Shown: piece after piece, positions 1 through 13,090 of the stretch
How positions within the stretch are numbered: the stretch's first letter is position 1
Layout of the letters: every line of letters starts with the position of its first letter
Source of the DNA: Rhizodiscina lignyota
Lineage: Eukaryota; Ascomycota; Dothideomycetes; Aulographales; Rhizodiscinaceae
DNA: 64,000 nucleotides
Direction: 5' to 3'
Assembly (NCBI GenBank): GCA_010015805.1
Contig: ML978122.1
Coordinates: 2,018,453 to 2,082,452 of the forward strand
Translations under genes and position numbers: made by a program
The notes under the pieces: model-generated
Databases searched by the model: none
What the model was told of the DNA's origin: nothing
What the model saw: the letters and a program-made list of their open reading frames with translations, nothing else

Positions 1-846
1 TGCGATGCTCGGGTCGGTGATATCGGATAGAGGTAGCATGCCTTCCTGAGGCGCGGGTATTTCAAACGGAGTGGGTGGAGGAGAAAGTGGTAGGAGCGGA
101 GGTGTAATAGGACGAGGGACTTTGTGCTGTACAAGATGAGTATCCGATCCATCGATTCGCCAGCATGAGGTTACCTTGCTCGCTTGCAGTTCAATGGCTA
201 TTAGATTCTCCCTCTCTTCAATTGTGACTGGATCACTAATAGCATTCTGTATGCACAGCAGCACCTCTTTGGCCACTTCCAACTTATCCCGCCTTGCATC
301 TGCGTCGAGCCGTGCAGGTAAAGCGAGATAACGCGTCGGCCACGTTAGCCCCTCATCTCGTTCCTCGTCTACAACCTCTGGAGGTATTTTAGTGTGCTGG
401 AAGTCCGGAATGACGCGTCGTCCAAAGTGTTGCATGTCGTATTCGTTATCCGAAAGAAGGAGTGGAAGTTCTTGCTTCAGTTCAGATCTCCTCCGCGGAG
501 TTTCTAGGCCCATGATAGGATACTCGTCCGGAGCTGAGATTGTTTCTTGAAGAAGCTCTGCTGCTTCTGGCGAAACGGCCAGCTTTTCCTTTGCCAGACT
601 TTCGAAATGTTGCAACGCACAAACTGCGTCTGGAGAATCAGCGCCGAAATCGCATGTCTCCAGCTCATCTAGATCAAACAGAGCGCATATAAATGGATTT
701 TCGGATGCGTAGTCAATAGACAGTTTGTTGAATCGAGCATACTCCAGGACTGTTAGTTCCTCCTCTTCGTCCACATCGTCTCGTGCTCGTGACGCGTCGT
801 CCGGAAAGCGGTCTTCTTCTCCATCATGGCCAGTACTAGTCTTCAT
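1..846 (-). CDS. Partial hypothetical protein, 5' end only
   Basis: An uninterrupted 282-codon frame runs from an ATG at 846 off the left edge. The N-terminus (MKTSTGHDGEEDR) is followed by a strongly acidic stretch, then an alpha-helical-looking region around residues 35-110, then a Pro-rich segment near the edge ([16 protein letters not shown]). No stop occurs in this frame, which is unlikely by chance over 846 bases. I do not recognise the family: there is no signal peptide, membrane segment or catalytic motif. It is read away from the F-box gene at 1227-4768, whose 3' end lies behind its promoter. The carboxy-terminal part, which probably holds the diagnostic domain, is outside the window. 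Confidence 0.7.
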   Translation of the reverse strand, partial: MKTSTGHDGEEDRFPDDASRARDDVDEEEELTVLEYARFNKLSIDYASENPFICALFDLDELETCDFGADSPDAVCALQHFESLAKEKLAVSPEAAELLQETISAPDEYPIMGLETPRRRSELKQELPLLLSDNEYDMQHFGRRVIPDFQHTKIPPEVVDEERDEGLTWPTRYLALPARLDADARRDKLEVAKEVLLCIQNAISDPVTIEERENLIAIELQASKVTSCWRIDGSDTHLVQHKVPRPITPPLLPLSPPPTPFEIPAPQEGMLPLSDITDPSIA

Positions 847-1226
847 AGTGCAATGTTCAGGAATTGAGAATAAAATCAGATGTATAAAGGCAGTGACCTG
901 CTATATGAGCTGAGCAATGCGACGCGTCGTGAGGTTGTCCGAATAAGGAAGAATGATCACGTGCTTATTCATCCACGTGACCAGGAAGGAGCAGAGAGGT
1001 TTCAATGAAACGAACGCTCGATTCAGTGCAGAAAGTCGAAAGGGTCCAGAAAAAAGGACTTTACTTCCCAGTGTAAGTAAATGTGTGTCTGAGATATAAT
1101 TCAAAATGGGTCACAATATCTAATTAAAAGCAACAACTTGAACGAGTAAACTGCGCCTTGATCGAAGAGAATATTAAGAAGTCGATGAATCAAAGCAAAT
1201 ATAAAGCCAAACCGCAAACCACCGAT
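847..1226. other. Intergenic, 380 bases
   Basis: Carries the promoter of the left-edge gene and the 3' end of the F-box gene. It is A/T-rich between 1100 and 1220. A CACGTG E-box-like core lies near 958 (atcacgtg). No gene seen. Confidence 0.5.
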
Positions 1227-4200
1227 CTACGCTCTCCTTTTGCCTTTCCCATGCAGTCTATTAAGTGACGGAAACTCCTCAGCTTCCTCTACATCACCGT
1301 CAGGCTTAGCATCTTTCCTACTCTCCTCTTCCGCCATGCTCAGTTGTAGCGCAAACTCCAGATCCTTCATCTCTTGCGCATTACTTGGTCCAGAAGCAGT
1401 TGCCCCTAGCTGCGGGCTCCTCTTACGCGAAGACGGAGGCGTACGGCGAGGTTTCGCATAGCGTACTGGAACATCGTAAGCGCTCCGCTCAAGAAACGGC
1501 GTTGCAGCAGGTGCGGAATGAGCCTCGAGTGCTGGAGAGCCAATAGAAGGTGTACTGGTCTCAAGGCTCTGGCGAATAGCTTCTGCGATGTCCGCGTCTA
1601 GCTCGTCGTCATTTTTGACCGCAACTTGCGGTGATCCTCGAGCGCTGGCGACGCTGACACTTCCTTCCGTTGGTGTTGCGATTCCAGCAGCAGAGGACGT
1701 CCCGCTCTCCCTACGCTTCCTCTCCTCCGACGCTAGACTTTCCTGGCTCAACATAGCCGCGTAAGCCAGCGCTTCCTCTTCGCTTCCGAGCATATTGACA
1801 CCAAACCGGCCTGTCAGTCTCTCGCTCTCTCGGCGCCGTGCCTCTCGATCGTGCTCCATCTCCAGCTTCTCGTTCGCGATGTAGTCTTTCAAGCTCCCAC
1901 GACCAGCACCAGAAAATGCACTACCAGGGCCGGCGCTGTTACTGCCACGCTCAGACCGGCGTAGACGGCGCTTAGAAGATTTGTATTGGTCTGCAGCGGA
2001 CGAACTGAATGCCCAGAACTTGAGATGCGTACCGAGGGTGACAATGCCGCGTAGAGACGTAGGATCTGGATCCAGGACGACGGCACCAGCAGCGAACAGG
2101 TTAATACCAATACCTTGAGGACTGGCTTGAGCTTGAATGAGCCTACGCCTGGCGCGGGACGAGAAGCGCGAGTTGAGTGTTCGAATAGGCGTTGTAGTGG
2201 AAGCAAGTACATCCCATGCCTGAACAAGTCCATCATTACCGCCGTGGACTAGATATAGTGCTGTCAAAGCCAAGCAAGATATCTGAGGAGAATCGGTGTA
2301 GATGATGCGAACCGGTTCGATAGTGTTAATTAGGTCAGATGAGCGCGGTGGAGCGGCACGAATGTCCCAGAGCAAAATAACGCCCGTATCAGTACCAGCG
2401 GCCACAAAGCGGGCTCGCTGACCAGGAATGTCCGACGGAGATGCAGCATTGTCTTGGGACAATACAGGAGAAGCCCAAGGTGAAGAGGCATTTGACAATC
2501 CAGCCGCATTGAGAAGAGGATCCTCGCCTTGAGTTAGAGTAGCGAAATTAGACGAATCGATCGCTGTCGTCATGATCTGCAGGGATTTGAGTGTGTCAAA
2601 GGAGAAGGTTGACTGACGCCATTCCTGTTCAAGGCGGCGTTGAGGAGGTGAGGTTTGTCCGTCTCGTGATGATAAGCGCTCTAATGATGGCATGTCGTCT
2701 CCTAGATCTTTATCACGATGGATATCATTCTCTCCATTGCCGAACAAAGAAACGTTCGCTGGGGTGAGTGTAACCGTCGACTGCAACAGGGCTTCTTCTT
2801 CCTGCTCGAATCGGTACCGTAGATATCTTTGGATAGATGCATGACTTCCCTCATCCAGTCCACACTTAAACACGGCAATGGCTTCACCGGCGAGATTTCC
2901 GTCGTCTCCTGCAAAGTCAACTTCCATTCTTCGCCGCATGTCCCATCCTGTGCATCGCTTCTGAAAGTCCTTCGGTTTCACTGAGAGGAAAGCCTCGATC
3001 TCTCTAGTCTCAGCGACGATTTGATCAGTGCTCAAGCACATGCCATTCCAGGAGGATCGCGGGGAATAGCTTCCGTCCACTTCGGCGCTCTGATACGGAT
3101 TCGGTCGCGCGTTGCGCCTACTAGGCTCAACGACGTTCCAGTATACAGTACGACCAGTGCTCCAGGCAAGTCTCTCGAGACCTGGATCGTCAAGTTTTGC
3201 AGCCTTGTGACCAATTGAACGTCGAGGGATTTGAGTGAGATAGAAAAGTTCCCCGAGAGCATTGAGAGCTACCGCCCAGATACGATTCTGCGCACGCCGG
3301 GCTATTGAGTACGAATCATCAACAGCAATGCCAATGATTGGTACTCCTGGGCTAAGCACCCATCGAGCAGTCAGCTCTCCACGTGTCATACGAGCAGACC
3401 GAAGGCCATCAGAACCTAGACTGTACGCCGATACCACGCCTGCGGAAGAGCCTGAAAGGATGCCAATCAATCCTTCGGACATTGAGGGAAGCGTCTGCGA
3501 TTTGGCCATCCAGACTGAGCAGATGGATTCTCTTACGGGATCAATTTTCGGAATACCAAGTTCTGGGTCGGAAATCGACAGCGATGGCAGAAGAAACCTT
3601 CCTCGCATCTCTTCGACAGATCGATAGTACAAAGATCCGCCAGGAGAGCCCTCTCCATGAACCATGCCATACGAATGGCTGACATCCATCACATTCGGAA
3701 CTCCAATGACTTCCCCGGGACCAAGACCCCACTGAGCGTCACCCGGAAATCGCTCCGAGAACTGCAAGAAAAGTTGCGGATCCGATAATCCCCAATTGTC
3801 AGCTTTCCCAGCCATAGGATCGCTGCTCGAAGCAGTCCCAACATCATCAGCACCGTGGACGACACGGGGTACGCGCTTATTAAGGCCCGTTCCAAAAGTC
3901 GCATGAAGGTGATTGATGGTAGTGAGCAGCTGCGAATTATACATAACCGTTGCGTTCGCGGTATGAGATTGGCCGGACCTCGAACTTGACGGAGGCGCAA
4001 GGTGCTGCATAGGTTTGCCTCGCGAGAGAGACCGGAGCAGGCGGGTCCGGATCATGTACTCGCTCCTCCACGTTGCCAAGGCAGACAAGCGCGTGAATGC
4101 CCGTTTCTCAGAAGGAAGTACATCCTCATCTTCGACTGATACAGTGCGGTTGGCAACTCCTCTGGCAGACTCTGCTCCAGGGAAATAACGAGCAAACGCT

Positions 4201-4768
4201 GCACGCCATGCATGTTGTGTAGTCACGAGGTTGTGGAAGCGACGAGAGACCAGAGCAACGGATGCCAGGTCACTCGGAGACAAATGCGATAAGGCATGCG
4301 TCAGTACTTCTACAGCACCAAATCTGGTCAGCCATGAAATTCTGAATTGGGATTGAACATGGCCATGGGTGACATACCGTTTGGTAGCTGATTGACCGGC
4401 GAAGCAGTGTCAGTAAGCTTCCAATGTTTCTTGCGAACCTCGAAAGCTGGAGGAGAGTCTCCTCTAGGAGTTGGTGATGAGCTTATGGCATTTTCATACT
4501 CCGAGATCCTGTCCCGAGGTGGCGTTGAGTTGTTCTTCAGTCTAGTGGTCGCTGGCAAACTTGACGAGTCGCATCTATGCGCGTCGCTGTCGACGAGTCC
4601 ATCAGCAGTTGAGAACTGCTGGAAGTCCTCCGACCCAGCTCCTGCATGAGGAGAGGGTGGAAGCTCGTCATCGATGCCAGAGCGTCCATGTTGGGAAGGT
4701 TGAGGATGACAAGGGGCGAGCTGTTGTGAAGTTACGCTATTGGATACTTCAGTGAGCTCTGGTTGCAT
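1227..4768 (-). CDS. F-box / WD40 / UIM protein, Ufo1-like SCF substrate receptor
   Basis: Two exons, 4768-4378 and 4309-1227, with a 68-base intron (GTATGT donor, CTGAC branch, TAG acceptor), giving about 1157 residues. The splice completes the F-box: exon 1 ends PVNQLPN and exon 2 continues EVLTHALSHLSPSDLAS then VALVSRRF, residues about 125-165. A degenerate WD40-type beta-propeller follows (for example ILLWDIRAAPP and LVQAWDVLAS). Two ubiquitin-interacting motifs lie near the C-terminus, around residues 1030 (DADIAEAIRQSLETS) and 1110 (LEFALQLSMAEEES). F-box plus WD40 plus tandem UIMs is the layout of yeast Ufo1, a Skp1-Cullin-F-box receptor whose UIMs govern its own turnover. The first 125 residues are Ser/Pro-rich and look disordered. 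The substrate cannot be told from sequence. Confidence 0.88.
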
Positions 4769-5609
4769 ATAATGGTGAAGAAGGCGTTTAGAAGTGCGTT
4801 CGACTGAGCCAGTGTGTCTGGGTCAGTCTTTGAGAGTCGCGATGGCGTCGTGGCGTGTTATCGTGGGCGTTGTTGTTGGAGAAGGGAAGGGCCCGCCTGG
4901 TGTGCTGTCATCATCAAATCTCGGGAGAGACGCGGCGCGGAACAAGCCGAAAAGTTCACAAGCGTCCCTGAGCCCCTGACTCGGGCTCGAAACCCTTCGG
5001 CCCTTTCATCTGCTGCACAATCGCATCATCTTGATTCGAAAATGGGCTTCTGATGAGGGTCCCTTGAATCCTCTGTATGTCTACAATACAGGTCAGATTC
5101 CGGGTTAAGCCCTCAAGCACCAAATCACGGCTCTGGCTCCGATCTCGATACTAATTATTGCTGCGTGATATTCTGCTCCATCTGCACCTCAAGGGAAGTT
5201 CAGGAGCTGGCTAGATTCAGCCCCGTTCCCTCTTATCGCTGGTATATGTGCATTGGTATAGGAAGCTATATTCACACTCTCTAACTGTGTCGCGTTGGGC
5301 TTGTGGTTTGTTCGATATTCGTCGTGTCGTGATAGGGATGCGTAAAATCAATGCGACCGTATACTGCAAACTGGAATATGGCTTGATACACATACTCGAA
5401 CAGGACAATTGCGAAATGTAATTCTGTAAGTTAGAATACAGGTTAATTGCTCAATACAGTCGTTTCGGAAGGATACCCCACGCTCTTTATACAGTTGTAA
5501 TATCATTCTGAACTTTATCCCTTGACCATCTTTCCAAACTCAGATGCATGGGGCTAGTAGTAGATGGAAGATCCATCGATCTTGAAAACGAATGCGAGCA
5601 TGCCCGACT
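4769..5609. other. Intergenic, 841 bases
   Basis: Promoter of the Ufo1-like gene on the left and the 3' end of the deacetylase gene on the right. Several short frames exist but none has coding character. No repeat or RNA gene recognised. Confidence 0.5.
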
Positions 5610-6807
5610 TTATGCTCCACCTTTCACCTCCCAGCCTCCCAGCCTTCCCTCCTTAAATTCTTTAACCATATCCTCCATCGTCATCCATTCTACCCCCTCG
5701 TGCGTATTGATATACTCAATCACCCGCTCATGCATCAACGCAACCTGCGGCTTCCCGCTCACGTCGGGATGGATGCTGATGGGGAACACAAAAGTGTCGT
5801 ATTCGCGGTAGTAGTAGTCAAACTGGTCCTTCCAGAGGCGCTCCACAACATAAGGATCCACGAAGCCATGAGTTGATGGCGATTTGAGATTGAGTTGCAG
5901 CGGAGGCCAATCGTCGAGATGCCAGTTCGCCGGAACAGTGACGATGCTGGATGGCTTGAGTTTCGTCATGGGAGACATCCAGGTTGATGGGCTGGCGTTG
6001 ATATCGGTGGGGTGGTATACTTCGGAGTTATCAGGAGCATAGTAGAGCTGCGAATCGTGATGCATAAATGAATGATCGTATTCCTGGAAATTGTCAGCTC
6101 AGTCAGCGCAATTTGGATGAAAGAGAACGAAAACAGGCCGACGTACGAAACCGAACTCTTCGAGGAGCTTGATCAAATCTTTCGAAGTGCTCCAATGCGG
6201 TGCAGTGTAGCCTTTAGGCTTCTTGCCAATGAAATCGGATACGATTTTGAGTGATTTCTCCAGAACTTCCCGCTGATGCTCCTCACTGAGCAGAGAAATG
6301 GACTCGTGCGTATATCCGTGTAATCCGCTACATGAAGTACAATCAGCCTCTTGTGTAAATTACTCAAAGGGCTAACAATATCGGAAGATATCGATTTTCA
6401 AAGACACATCAATCTGAGTGAACTCACATCTCGTGTCCCGCGTCCCTGACCTTCGCAATTTGTTCTGGAAAGCTTTCAAGCGTATGTGCTGGGACGAACC
6501 AGGTTGTCTTGATGCCGTACTTAGCGAATAGCTTCAGAACTCTGTCGATGCCGACTGTTGCGCCAAATATGCCTCGTGACAAGTCGGTCATATGTGGCAT
6601 GGATCCATCCCGCGTATTGAGCCTTGCTCGTCGTCAGTACCCTGACAAAGCGAAATATGATAAAATTGTCATAGGCAGTAAGGAAATCATAAGTGAAAAT
6701 GACAGAATACGTGCGCATGACGCTCAATTTGGAGCTGCTGTTTGGGCTTACCAGTTGCTCACGGCGTCGGCGTCAACGCCGTAGCCCGCAATAACGCGTT
6801 TAGGCAT
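5610..6807 (-). CDS. Polysaccharide deacetylase (NodB/PgdA-like), 4 exons
   Basis: Exons at about 6807-6752, 6622-6428, 6327-6148 and 6083-5610 give roughly 301 residues, the usual length for the PgdA-like branch of carbohydrate esterase family 4. The start MPKRVIAGYGVDADAVSNW carries the first Asp motif (GVDAD). Exon 2 to 3 gives GHEIGLHGYTHE, the metal-binding H-x3-H motif. GYTAPHW matches the third motif, and FPISIHPDVSGKPQV near the end matches the late His motif. These enzymes remove N- or O-acetyl groups from polysaccharides such as chitin or peptidoglycan-like substrates using a divalent metal. There is no signal peptide, so a cytosolic role is likely, as in other fungal members of this branch. 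A TATA-like ccttatatag lies about 255 bases upstream. Exon 3 borders could be off by one base. Confidence 0.9.
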
Positions 6808-7484
6808 GGTGCTAATATGGTTCAGCGCCGCTCGTCTCTTGTTGTGTGAGTAGTTGGTCACAGGTGTCACAGTCGTTTATCAGTGATACGAATGGGATGA
6901 AGAATACGTGCTGTGGGCGAGGGCAGACAGCTTAAATCCATCCATCTCCTTGCTTCGAGCTCCGTCCGATAGCGGGCAGCTCTAAGATCGGATACCAGAC
7001 CCGCGATCGTTGATGAAACGTAATTCAGCCATGGCGCTGTGCCGTTCTCTCCGAATTCCTATATAAGGTAAGAGAGGGATGTGGCGGAGTTGTAGATGGT
7101 GACAATGTTAAGATGGCTTCAAGTACAGCACATTATTACGAGCAGTGAAGTCCAAACAGCGGATTTGGGGAATAAGCAGGTTCTATTACATCTAAAATGT
7201 GTAAATATACCATAGTTTGAGGAGATAACGTCCCTTAACCTTGATGTGATTGTGCACTTAGAATAATGGTGTCCACGTGGTGAGTTTCTGAGAGGTTTCT
7301 ATTCGGGATATATGGTATATGCAGACTAGCCCATAAGTATGCTACACTCCAACGACCGTCTTAATCATAGCACATCCGCTTCATGTATCAACTTCATGCA
7401 ATCGTGTAGCCTCATCGTACCGCTACTGACGTTGTTGCAATATGCGCACGAAGCCCAGAGAAACGCCATATCCAATGCCGAAAC
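6808..7484. promoter_or_regulatory. Intergenic, deacetylase promoter
   Basis: Holds the promoter of the deacetylase gene and the 3' flank of the RING ligase gene. A TATA-like stretch (ctatataagg on the plus strand) lies near 7061-7070. No gene seen. Confidence 0.45.
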
Positions 7485-10400
7485 CTAAGGTACCCAAATC
7501 CTGCTAAAGGCACAAACCGCTGTCCTGCAGCAAATGCAATTGTTGTAATTTCGTGTCGCTAGGCCAATTCTGCACTCGTCGCACATGCTCAGACATCCAC
7601 ATGGCCACACGAGGATGGTACGTGGATTGCTCTGACATACCACGCACTGCGGTCCGGACGCTCCCATACCTTGAGCACCTTGCTCCCAGGAACCTCCAGC
7701 ACTTGGATGGTCCGCGGGACGTGAGGGCATGGCATACTTCTCGCGCTGCGAGAGAATGAAATCCATGAGTTCATGCTCCTCCCTCTCGCTGATATGGGAG
7801 TCAAGCTTCTCGCGGTCGCGTTGAGAGCTTAGGATACCGGCGCGGTCGAGTTCAATTTGTCGGTTATACTGGCGACGAGTCAAGACGCCATCTTTGTAGC
7901 GAAGGTGTCGAGCTAAGACACGTGCCTGCTGCTCGTGCACGGAGTCCTTGGGATCGAGTAGGTCTGCTAGCGTTTCTCGGTCGAGGAGAGTGTCCGTCAC
8001 TGGAGTCGACTCGCGTGTGCGACTAGGGTATGGATCGGACTGCGTAGGCGTACGGCGACCGTCCTCTTCTTCGCTGAATGGAACTCCTTCCCAATCGTCA
8101 CCACCCGCAGCGGATACGTTTGAAGACATTGATATCACACTCGTGGTATCGTCGTCAACTTGCGGTGGTTCGTACTCTCCGCTGGTGTCAATATCACCCC
8201 ACCAGCCACCCATTTTCCACCAGTTGTATGTCTGGTCGTCGAGCCGCTTCTCCACCTCGGCATCGTTCGTAACGCCAGGGAACATAGGAAGCCGCCGTCG
8301 CATTTCCGCCTCAACGTCCACATTACCATCCCCTGGCACTCGTAGTGTTCCTTCCGAATCCAGCATCCAGAACTCGAGTCCATCTCTTTTCGATCTGGGC
8401 GCTGCACCTGTCAAAGCAGCCTCGGTTTTACTATTGAAGCGATCTCCAGCGAGTCGAACTAGCCATATTGGCCGGCGCTGGATATGAAGTTTGTCAAGGA
8501 TGGCGAGAGCGACTCTGGCATTCATCCCCGCGGAAAGCCAAAAGATTCCTCTCACATACCGCAACGCCATCATCCATCTCCAATGCCGCTGCAACAAGCC
8601 CACACCACGATCTTCGAATTGGGACGCATTCAAAGTTTCTCCTTCTGCATCTTTAGACTTGCTCTTCCTCTCAATGCCGTACCCAGAAGTTACGTGGGGG
8701 CCGGTTTCGGATAGCTTAGCATCCGTGGACAAAAGTCCTTGAGCGATACTGCCTCCAGGCGTGCGAAGATCCTGAGGAATTGCTTCAACCGTCTTCTGGT
8801 ATAGAAGTCCCCGACGTTTTGCAATCTCCTCGAACCGCTTGCGCTCAACCCAGGTCGACGAAGCTACCTTAACCCTAACGCCTTCATTCAAATATACAGC
8901 TTCTGAAGCAGATGAGAGGATTGCAAATCCAGTCTTCAGTAGGCTGGTGTAAAAATCGTCCTGCCACCCGATGCTGATCGGAGTACCTGCGCTAAGATGA
9001 ACATTCGCTTGTAAATTCTGATATGCGGCCGAAAATCGCTCTCTGACCGATGACGGCGCGTTGCCAATCTCCGGTGGAGAAGATGCAGTGATGAGAAGCG
9101 CGAGGCTATAGACAGCGGCACAAACCAGCATCCCCACCAATATGACGAGGTGCGGAATGAATCCGACAATGCAGACAGTAGGGAAACGAATAAGACCCAT
9201 AGTTAAGCCTGGAGAAGGAGAAGTTGGGTCGCTGATCGGGCCACTCATGAAGCGGTAAATGGACCACACAAAGGCAGACATGTAGCACATTGCCCAAACA
9301 CTGGTGTTGACCAATCGGAAGCGCTTGCGTAGGTCCAGAGCAGCGAGGATATTTGAGGACAAATGGCTGAGGGCGCTAATCAGACCTATGAGGAGTACCT
9401 CTGGCGGCACATTCATAAAACCTTTGAGGAAGGCCCGAGTGATTAGCTGATCAACGGAATCATCAGTGGCACCGGAAACTCCAAATGGGACCACTTTGCC
9501 AGCAATTTCCCAAGGTTTGATCATCATCGCTTCTGCTTCCGCGAATGCCAGGGAATGCTCGAAAAGAGTCATGCCAGTTTCAGCCATTGGTTGTCGGCCT
9601 TGGAGAGCACATGTGAGAACCTCAACGAATTGGCTGAGGCATAGAGTGAGAAACAATGGCCAAAGAAGCGCGAGGGAGCCAGAAAGCTGCAGAAGGTTTG
9701 TGTCAGTCCCGGGCTGTGCCATATTCACCGCCGCACACGATTCTGTCTCTGTCTGCCAAAAGAGTGTTGCAGAAGAAAAGTTGTAAAGGAAGCCTCCATC
9801 TCCTGCAAAGTCCCCGCCAACATTCTTCTCGGGATCTCCATATCGCATCGCTGCCCAGTTTGGTGAGCTTTGACATCGTAGGGCTTGGAGGAGAGAGAGG
9901 ACTTGGTTGAGAAGCACAAGTACAGGAACGATGTATACGATGAGGCGGATGTGCCAGCGAAGGCGAAGCGGGACACGCGAAGAGGCGTAGAATTGAGTGC
10001 GATTTAGAAGGAGCGACTGCAAAGGAGTATTAGCTCTCGGGATGTGATCGAAGATGTAAAACATGCCACAAAGAATACGCCCAATGCCCAACGTGTCATC
10101 AAGTAGCTAAACATGCTGCTGAGATTCCTGATAGTCTTGAAGCTCCAGATATTATCATTGATCGACTCAGCAACTGCTGCGTTCGTTTGGGCCGCGGTAG
10201 CACCTGCAGTACGCAATACACTCGGGGCTGAAGCACTCCGGAAGAATCCCCTCGTTGTATTGGAGGCAGTGGCATTAAGTTTCTCTGCCATTGTCGATTC
10301 CGCTATGATGCTTCCGCCATCCCGCATCTTCCCTAGGATGCCATCCAGATGCTCGGGAACCGTGTAGAAGGCGAAAGCACCAGCTCGTTGTGCGAGACGC

Positions 10401-10525
10401 GGAAGGACGAGGAGGAGATCCCTCGGCGAAGGAACGAGAGAGCTGTTTGCGTACATAGTGGGGGAAGAGGATGTGCTTTCGTGGATTAGTGGAGAAGGTA
10501 TTATATGCGGGATCGCAGTGTCCAC
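7485..10525 (-). CDS. Multi-pass RING ubiquitin ligase, Asi1/Asi3-like
   Basis: Two exons, 10525-10079 and 10016-7485, with a 62-base intron (GTATTC donor, CTAAT branch, TTTGCAG acceptor), give about 992 residues. The N-terminal third is soluble. It is followed by several hydrophobic segments (VYIVPVLVLLNQVLSLLQ, LALLWPLFLTLCLSQFV, LIGLISALSHLSSNILAAL, VWAMCYMSAFVWSIYRF and a long one around CIVGFIPHLVILVGMLV). A C-terminal zinc-binding RING variant ends the protein: CVVCQSNPRTILVWPCGC, then CDECR and CICCRTAV, finishing FSRIWVP at the very end. Membrane spans plus an extreme C-terminal C4-type RING match the Asi1/Asi3 inner-nuclear-membrane ligases, which degrade mislocalised membrane proteins and regulators of amino-acid sensing. 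Location at the nuclear envelope is by analogy. Confidence 0.85.
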
Positions 10526-12121
10526 TGAGAAACCGGTCTCATCGAAACTATGTTGAGAGCATTTTCAAAGGTGAAGTTGTAGCTGCGGCCAAGCAGTTAT
10601 GCAACTACGCGATGGTTGTTTGCCGATGTGTCACAAGAAAGTGAAAGGAAACAATCACGCATTGTTGTCAACTTCCAGGATGTCCACATCACCAGATATG
10701 ACGATGTCCTGAAGCGGCCGAAATTTAGCCGATCCCGTTTAATAAATCCGACCATTACTTCCGACCCACATATTCAAACGCCCTTTAACGCTCTCACCAC
10801 AAGGTACTTCTTTTCCCTTCAAATTTGCTTTACGCAAGGGGTCAGTGAATCGAATCAAGTTATCCACAACCTCACTACCAGTCGTCCGAGAAGATCACAA
10901 TGCTGTGCAACTGACCACTCCGGACAAGACCGCTTCGTCTCTGACGTATTCTTAGGTACTTACCATAAGGTACATTGTTACAGCATCACAATTCCCAGCG
11001 AGAACCTCGAAACTCTTTCTGAACCAAAATCATGGACCACACTCGGCAGACAAATGATTCCCGATATCACCTGTACAGGCGACCAGCCAGTAACGCGCTC
11101 CTATTCGAAGCAGATAACATATACCCTGCATATCAAGCTTCTTCAGCGTATAACGGGACAATTCCAGCGGCATTTGCTGGCATTGCTGCTCACAACTGAC
11201 GCTGAAGTAGCTTTCAGGTGATGCGTCTAATGCTCGTCGAAGAATACCTCCACTCTTACCTGCCATTTAAAGAGGCTCGGACATATCGTCTTAGATATGA
11301 CATTAGTGTTGCGTCTGCAAGAAGGAGCTCTCTAATGACCCTTACACCGATACTCTGTAAGCAGGCCGCTGAAAAGGCCTCAGCTCCATCTTAAGGAAAT
11401 GGCTTTCCCTCTATACTGTTTTGTCGGAGGCGAGCAGCTTCCCCATGGAATTATGTCGGTACTGCGCGAGACGGATTCAACAGCAACACGTCACTTTTAA
11501 TACTAAAAAGTGATGCAATATTATACCATCGCATTTAGAGCGAGCAGCACCGCAAGAGATTTACGTAGATACTCTTCAAACATCGAAATAGAGAGCTTCG
11601 AGCTAGCTCTAAGTGCCGCAGTGGAAGTTCATTAATGAGACTGGTGAAATAAAGGTGGCTTCTGCCATGTCCGAACCCGTAATTACGGAACGGTCTGAAT
11701 GGCAGAAATGTCTTTGCAAACAGAACAATTGGACTCCTAAACATTTTTTTTTTTGGGAAATATACGAAGGACGGTCTCTGCATTCCTCTCCGACCAACGC
11801 TTACCTCCAAATATGCCAGACTGCTCAAAGTTGTGCAATAACAGACCTGTGATCAATGCTGCATGTGTCATGTTCAATGAATTCAATAAATAGTATGGAA
11901 GGATGCGAGGGCAGATCAATTAGATGTTGTACAGCATACGGAGTAGAGGCTAGAATGCGAGTCGATGGCAAGGATGTGGCGCTGGACCCTGAAACCACGC
12001 GCGCAAACAATAAATTGCCGCCTGCACAAACACCACTTCCAGCCTTCATTCAAATCAACACCGCAAACGATTGACTCTCCCAACCGCGTTTGCCTTCTCT
12101 ATTGTCTAGTCGAGACTCAAT
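10526..12121. other. Intergenic, 1.6 kb, divergent promoters of RING ligase and IDI1
   Basis: Promoter region between two divergent genes. It contains a run of T near 11745-11754, and one TACGGAGTAG decamer at 11937-11946 that recurs elsewhere in the window. A 200-codon frame at 10616-11221 has no ATG start and no recognisable sequence. No RNA gene seen. Confidence 0.5.

Positions 12122-13090
<969 letters not shown>

Noticed and set aside
10616-11221. 201-codon plus-strand frame in the RING ligase / IDI1 spacer
   Set aside because: No ATG start, no recognisable motif, and it lies in a divergent promoter region.
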